DNA of 64,000 bases from NCBI GenBank assembly GCA_964429575.1, contig CAYSCX010000011.1, positions 1-64,000 on the forward strand, written 5' to 3'. The notes under the pieces were generated by a model. It was not told the origin of the DNA. It saw only the letters and a program-made list of their open reading frames with translations, and ran no database searches. Below, piece by piece: positions 60,832 through 64,000 of this stretch. The DNA is from CAYSCX01 sp964429575. Its GTDB lineage: Bacteria; Desulfobacterota; Binatia; Binatales; Binataceae. A program made the translations under genes and the position numbers. Every line of letters starts with the position of its first letter. Within the stretch, counting starts at the first letter, position 1.

Positions 60832-61449
60832 CTAGTCGGGGTCGCGTCGAAACGTCCAAAACGGCAGATTGCTCGACGGCTCGATACTCTCGACTACGAC
60901 TCGAAAGCCGTTCTTGCGATAGAACTCGACATTGCGCGGCTGAAAAGTCTCGAGGTAGCACGCGAGTTTCTCGCGCTGCGCACGGTCGAGCATCGCGCGC
61001 AGCAGGGTGCCGCCGGTGCCCCTGCCCTGCACGTCAGGATCGACGCCGAGCCACGGGAGATACCAATGTAGCGCGTTCAACTCGCGTCGATGCAGCTCGC
61101 CAAGATGGTCCGCGGATTTCCAAAAGCGCCGTGCGGCGTCATTGCCGAGCGCGTCGCCGGGAGTCGCCAATTTGATCTGCGCGACGACCTCGTCACCGTC
61201 CTGCGAAGAATCTTCGCGAAGCCATAGCGCCGCGGCGTGGGGAGTGCCCGCGGTCGTCAGGCATTCACCAACCAACTCGGAGTACTTGACGAACCAGCGA
61301 AAGACACCTGGCAGAGCGAGCGCACGCGCAGCGGGATCAGGCACCGCGTACACCCAGAGCGGATCAGAATGGAACGCGCGCGCGAGAATGATGGCGGCCG
61401 CGTCGTAGTGCGACGGCTCCAGCCTCACGACCGAGGTAGCTTCGGTCAC
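60832..61449 (-). CDS. GNAT family N-acetyltransferase
   Basis: 205 residues. Acetyl-CoA motif GVDPDVQGRGTGGTLLRAML near 135-155 (Q/R-x-x-G-x-G/A). N-terminal YDAAAIILARAFHSDPLWVYAVPD is typical for the group related to puromycin acetyltransferase. C-terminal FYRKNGFRVV completes the fold. Acceptor unknown; single gene upstream of nothing clear. Confidence 0.88.
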   Translation of the reverse strand: MTEATSVVRLEPSHYDAAAIILARAFHSDPLWVYAVPDPAARALALPGVFRWFVKYSELVGECLTTAGTPHAAALWLREDSSQDGDEVVAQIKLATPGDALGNDAARRFWKSADHLGELHRRELNALHWYLPWLGVDPDVQGRGTGGTLLRAMLDRAQREKLACYLETFQPRNVEFYRKNGFRVVVESIEPSSNLPFWTFRRDPD

Positions 61450-61504
61450 TCACCGCTCCCGGCGTCAGTGCGCAAACTCGACCGTCACCTCGCCTCGGCG
61501 CGCT

Positions 61505-61900
61505 CTACGCGCCGGCGCCCTTGTGCTCGATAAGTTCGATCTTGTAGCCGTTAGGATCCTCGATGAACGCGATCACCGTGCTGCCGTGTTTCATCGGGCC
61601 GGGCTCGCGCGAAATCTTGACGCCGGCCGCCTTGAGCCGCTCGCAGGTTTTGTAGATGTCGTCAACTCCGAGCGCGATATGTCCGTAGGCGGTGCCAAGG
61701 TCGTACTGCTTGACGCCGTAGTTGTAGGTGAGCTCGATGACGGCACTATCGCGTTCATCGCCGTAGCCGACGAAGGCGAGCGTAAATTCCCCGCTGGGGA
61801 AATCGTGCTTGCGAAGCAGTTTCATCCCCAGGTGCTCGCAGTAGAACTTGAGCGACTCTTCGAGGTCGTTGACGCGGAGCATGGTGTGCAGCATTCGCAT
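61505..61900 (-). CDS. gloA: Lactoylglutathione lyase (glyoxalase I)-like protein
   Basis: Converts the methylglyoxal-glutathione hemithioacetal to lactoylglutathione. 131 residues from ATG 61900, chosen because AGAGGTGA lies 4-6 bases upstream. All GloA hallmarks: MLHTMLRVNDLEESLKFY (His), LGMKLLRKHDFPSGEFTLAFVGYGDE, ELTYNYGV (Glu), YGHIALGVDD (His) and FIEDPNGYKIELIE (Glu). The start lies just past the UPF0175 gene stop. The organism also encodes a GST in this window, consistent with glutathione or a similar thiol. Confidence 0.92.
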   Translation of the reverse strand: MRMLHTMLRVNDLEESLKFYCEHLGMKLLRKHDFPSGEFTLAFVGYGDERDSAVIELTYNYGVKQYDLGTAYGHIALGVDDIYKTCERLKAAGVKISREPGPMKHGSTVIAFIEDPNGYKIELIEHKGAGA

Positions 61901-61917
61901 TGGGATCACCTCTTTAG

Positions 61918-62196
61918 TCATGCCGGCGTAGCGCGTGTGCGCTTCGCAGCAATTGCTTTCTGAAGCTCGCTGCGAATCGTTGCAAACTCCTTTTCGGTGG
62001 GCGTGATTCCGGCCGCCTCCATTCGTCGCACCAGTTCGTGACGATCGATGCCGAGCATCGTCTGCGCCTCGTGCTCGTGTAAACGCTTCACGCGCACCAG
62101 TTCGAGGATCAACAGTTCCCGCGCGCGCGCCCGAAACGGCTCCTGCGGGTATTGCGCGTCGAAAAGATCGGCGGGGAGGTCGATTTCGATCTTCAT
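61918..62196 (-). CDS. UPF0175-like small helix-turn-helix protein
   Basis: 92 residues from ATG 62196 (ATG 62235 possible). MKIEIDLPADLFD followed by ARELLILELVRVKRLHEHEAQTMLGIDRHELVRRMEAAGI matches UPF0175, a group including antitoxin-like and DNA-binding proteins. No toxin gene is adjacent; the neighbour is gloA, whose ribosome binding site overlaps this stop. Function unknown. Confidence 0.65.
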   Translation of the reverse strand: MKIEIDLPADLFDAQYPQEPFRARARELLILELVRVKRLHEHEAQTMLGIDRHELVRRMEAAGITPTEKEFATIRSELQKAIAAKRTRATPA

Positions 62197-62363
62197 CGAG
62201 TACGATCCGTGACTTTCCGTAATCGGCTCGGGCATGTCAAACGTGCGCGCGCGCAGCAGAAGGCGGGCGAGAGCAGCTTTGCCAATCCGGCGCGAGATGG
62301 ACTAGCTTTAGCCGCGGACGGTACCGGGTGAGGCCGCGCGGCCAGCCCAGGGGAGGCGCATCG

Positions 62364-63548
62364 ATGGATTTCAACTTCGACCCCGAGGACGAAGAATTCC
62401 GCCGCGAGCTGCGCGCGTGGCTTGGGAAGAACAAGCCTGAGGGAAGAATCACCGAAGCCGAAACGATCGGCGGGGATGACGACGACGCGGTATGGAACCG
62501 CAACCTCGGGTGGTACCGCAAGCTCGCGTCGGGCGGCTGGACTGGCATCGAGTGGCCAAAAGAGCACGGCGGGCGCAGCGCCGGCATCCTGCAATCGATC
62601 GTCTATCACCAGGAACTCGGGCGCTCGCGCGCTCCCCTGCCCTACCTCGGCTCGGGTCTCGGACTCATCGGACCGACGCTGATGCATTGGGGCAGCGAGG
62701 AGCAGAAGCAGCGCTACCTGCCGAAAATCCTCTCAGGCGACGAAATTTGGTGCCAGGGATACTCGGAGCCCAACGCCGGCTCCGACCTTGCGTCGTTGCA
62801 GACACGCGCGATCGAGGACGGCGATGACTTCATCGTCAACGGTCAAAAGATTTGGACTTCTAGCGCGCAACGCGCGGATTGGATCTTCCTGCTGGTGAGG
62901 ACCGACCCCGAGGCACCTAAGCATCGCGGCATCAGCTACCTGCTCGTTGACATGAGGAGCCAGGGCGTTCTCGTCCGACCGCTCGTGCAAATGACTGGCG
63001 CCAAGGGCTTCAACGAAGTCTTCTTTGAGGACGTGCGGGTGCCGAAGTCCAACTTGGTCGGCGAGAAGAACCAGGGATGGCAGGTCGCGATCACCACTCT
63101 TATGTACGAACGCAACGGCGCGGGCGGTGGTGCCGGCGGTCAGATTCGCGACTTGGTCAAGCTAGCGAAGTCGGTCAAGCGCGGCGGCAAGACCGCGTGG
63201 GACGACAAGGAAGTGCGCCAGAAAATCGTGCAGTTCATCAGCGAATCGACCGCGCTCCGCTACACTGGCTATAGGCAGTTGACACGGCGGCTCAAGGGGC
63301 TGCCGCCGGGACCCGAGGGATCGATGATGAAGCTGTGCGGCTCCGAGTTGAATTTGCGGATCCAGATGTTTGCGATGGAGTTGCTTGGGCCGTACTCGCA
63401 AATCGAGCACAAGGCGCCGCACGCGGTCGACCAGGGCAAGTGGCTCTTCAGAATGCTTGCGGCGCGCGGGATGACGATCGCGGCGGGGACGAATCAGATT
63501 CAGCACAACATAATCGGCGAGCGGGTGCTCGGTCTGCCGAAGGGGTAG
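62364..63548 (+). CDS. Acyl-CoA dehydrogenase
   Basis: FAD enzyme forming trans-2-enoyl-CoA. 394 residues from ATG 62364, preferred because GGGGAGG stands 8 bases before it; an upstream in-frame start at 62328 adds 12 Arg/Gly-rich residues. N-terminal helical domain, FAD/substrate loop WCQGYSEPNAGSDLASLQT near 135, KIWTSSAQRADW, FFEDVRVPKSNLVG, and the C-terminal GTNQIQHNIIGERVLGLPKG typical of ACADs. The first of a tandem ACAD array with the next gene; the paired arrangement suggests heterodimeric enzymes as in steroid/side-chain degraders (inference). Confidence 0.93.
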   Translation: MDFNFDPEDEEFRRELRAWLGKNKPEGRITEAETIGGDDDDAVWNRNLGWYRKLASGGWTGIEWPKEHGGRSAGILQSIVYHQELGRSRAPLPYLGSGLGLIGPTLMHWGSEEQKQRYLPKILSGDEIWCQGYSEPNAGSDLASLQTRAIEDGDDFIVNGQKIWTSSAQRADWIFLLVRTDPEAPKHRGISYLLVDMRSQGVLVRPLVQMTGAKGFNEVFFEDVRVPKSNLVGEKNQGWQVAITTLMYERNGAGGGAGGQIRDLVKLAKSVKRGGKTAWDDKEVRQKIVQFISESTALRYTGYRQLTRRLKGLPPGPEGSMMKLCGSELNLRIQMFAMELLGPYSQIEHKAPHAVDQGKWLFRMLAARGMTIAAGTNQIQHNIIGERVLGLPKG

Positions 63549-63574
63549 CGGGCGCCGAGAAGGCACCTGAACAA

Positions 63575-63594
63575 GGGCGGTTCGCGAACCGCCC
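63575..63594. repeat. GGGCGGTTCGCGAACCGCCC perfect palindrome
   Basis: A 20-base perfect palindrome between the two acyl-CoA dehydrogenase genes, 26 bases after the first stop. It forms a stable hairpin but lacks a T run (CTATAAG follows). It may be a weak terminator or an RNA-processing hairpin tuning the downstream gene. Confidence 0.6.
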
Positions 63595-63604
63595 CTATAA
63601 GAGA

Positions 63605-63634
63605 GAGCGAGTGCTGGAGCTACCGAAGGGGTAG
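63605..63634 (+). pseudogene. 3' scar of a deleted acyl-CoA dehydrogenase gene
   Basis: Thirty bases encode ERVLELPKG-stop, near-identical (25 of 30 bases) to the end of the upstream gene (63519-63548, ERVLGLPKG-stop). The residues before it do not continue any ACAD sequence. It looks like the leftover end of a third tandem copy lost by recombination. Confidence 0.6.
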
Positions 63635-63673
63635 GCATCGCGGAGAGGCAAGCCGAAAGCGGAGAACAACCAG

Positions 63674-64000
63674 ATGGATTTCACGTACAGCGCCGAAGAC
63701 GAAGCATTCAGGCAGGAATTCCGAGCGTGGCTTAAGGGCAACCTCAAGCACGCGCCCAAGATTCGCGATGTGTTCGCGGAGGAAGACGACAACGATTGGA
63801 ATGCGCGCGTCGGATGGCACAAGCGACTCAATGCGGGTGGTTGGGTCGCGCCGCACTGGCCCAAGGAGTTCGGCGGGCGCGGATGCTCGATGCTGCAGAC
63901 GGTGATCTATCACGAGGAGCTGGACAAGAACGGACTGCGCGAACCGTACGTCGGGATGGGAATCAGCCTCATCGGGCCGACGCTCATGCATTGGGGCAGC
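63674..64000 (+). CDS. Acyl-CoA dehydrogenase, cut by right window edge
   Basis: First 109 codons of a second acyl-CoA dehydrogenase: MDFTYSAEDEAFRQEFRAWL, WKRLNAGGW-like WHKRLNAGGWVAPHWPKEFGGRG, and GISLIGPTLMHWGS, closely parallel to the preceding gene (MDFNFDPEDEEFRRELRAWL...). GGAG lies 10 bases upstream of the ATG. The 3' part, with the FAD loop, is outside the window. Confidence 0.9.
   Translation, partial: MDFTYSAEDEAFRQEFRAWLKGNLKHAPKIRDVFAEEDDNDWNARVGWHKRLNAGGWVAPHWPKEFGGRGCSMLQTVIYHEELDKNGLREPYVGMGISLIGPTLMHWGS

Overview
The window is a G+C-rich bacterial chromosome segment with tightly packed genes, many start/stop overlaps of 1 to 8 bases, frequent GTG starts and clear GGAGG-type ribosome binding sites. 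No rRNA, tRNA, prophage, insertion sequence or CRISPR array was seen. The trp-accD-folC order, RecD2, the UPF0182 protein, GcvP split into two subunits, and the many acyl-CoA dehydrogenase, P450, hydrolase and CoA-ligase genes suggest an uncultured, soil-type, delta-proteobacteria-like or Binatota-like organism. That placement is inference only.

1-11100 (minus strand): a complete tryptophan operon trpL-E-G-D-C-F-B-A followed by accD and folC (cut by the left edge). It has a recognisable promoter, a 19-residue leader peptide with Trp codons at positions 3, 4 and 6, and an intrinsic terminator whose 5' arm can instead pair with the leader coding region: a classical ribosome-mediated attenuator. 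Upstream lie a SPOR protein and argS.

11100-19700: an SDR protein, a 52-residue membrane mini-protein with a strong ribosome binding site, a VOC/methylmalonyl-CoA epimerase-like gene, and the most striking gene of the window: a glutathione S-transferase with an in-frame UGA at the expected catalytic Ser/Cys position, a perfect AGGAGG upstream of the true ATG and a SECIS-like hairpin downstream of the UGA. It is a candidate selenoprotein that ordinary gene calling would truncate. Next come a conserved hypothetical, a Yip1-domain protein, recD2, a MATE exporter and a PAP2 protein with an altered motif.

19700-30660: a KimA-like APC transporter, folD divergent from gcvT-gcvPA-gcvPB (no gcvH), mobA, a GNAT-like gene and an aldehyde dehydrogenase, then an intergenic region with two 96-bp direct repeats.

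30660-42640 (minus strand): rhomboid, dnaB, mutS, amiC, glnD, xerD, M50 protease, scpA, scpB. This is a near-continuous housekeeping block for replication, repair, chromosome segregation, cell wall and nitrogen sensing.

42640-64000: accessory and catabolic genes. These include a dienelactone hydrolase, nitroreductase, VOC dioxygenase-like protein, NarL-type two-component pair, UPF0182 protein, a thiamine-diphosphate decarboxylase coupled to an acyl-CoA ligase, a CMD protein, DedA, a crotonase and alpha/beta hydrolase pair, a P450, another hydrolase, glyoxalase-like and UPF0175 proteins, and an acyl-CoA dehydrogenase array that carries the scar of a lost member and runs off the right edge. Three related AGCAGG...CCTGCT palindromes are scattered through the window; two of them supply the stop codon of the adjacent gene.
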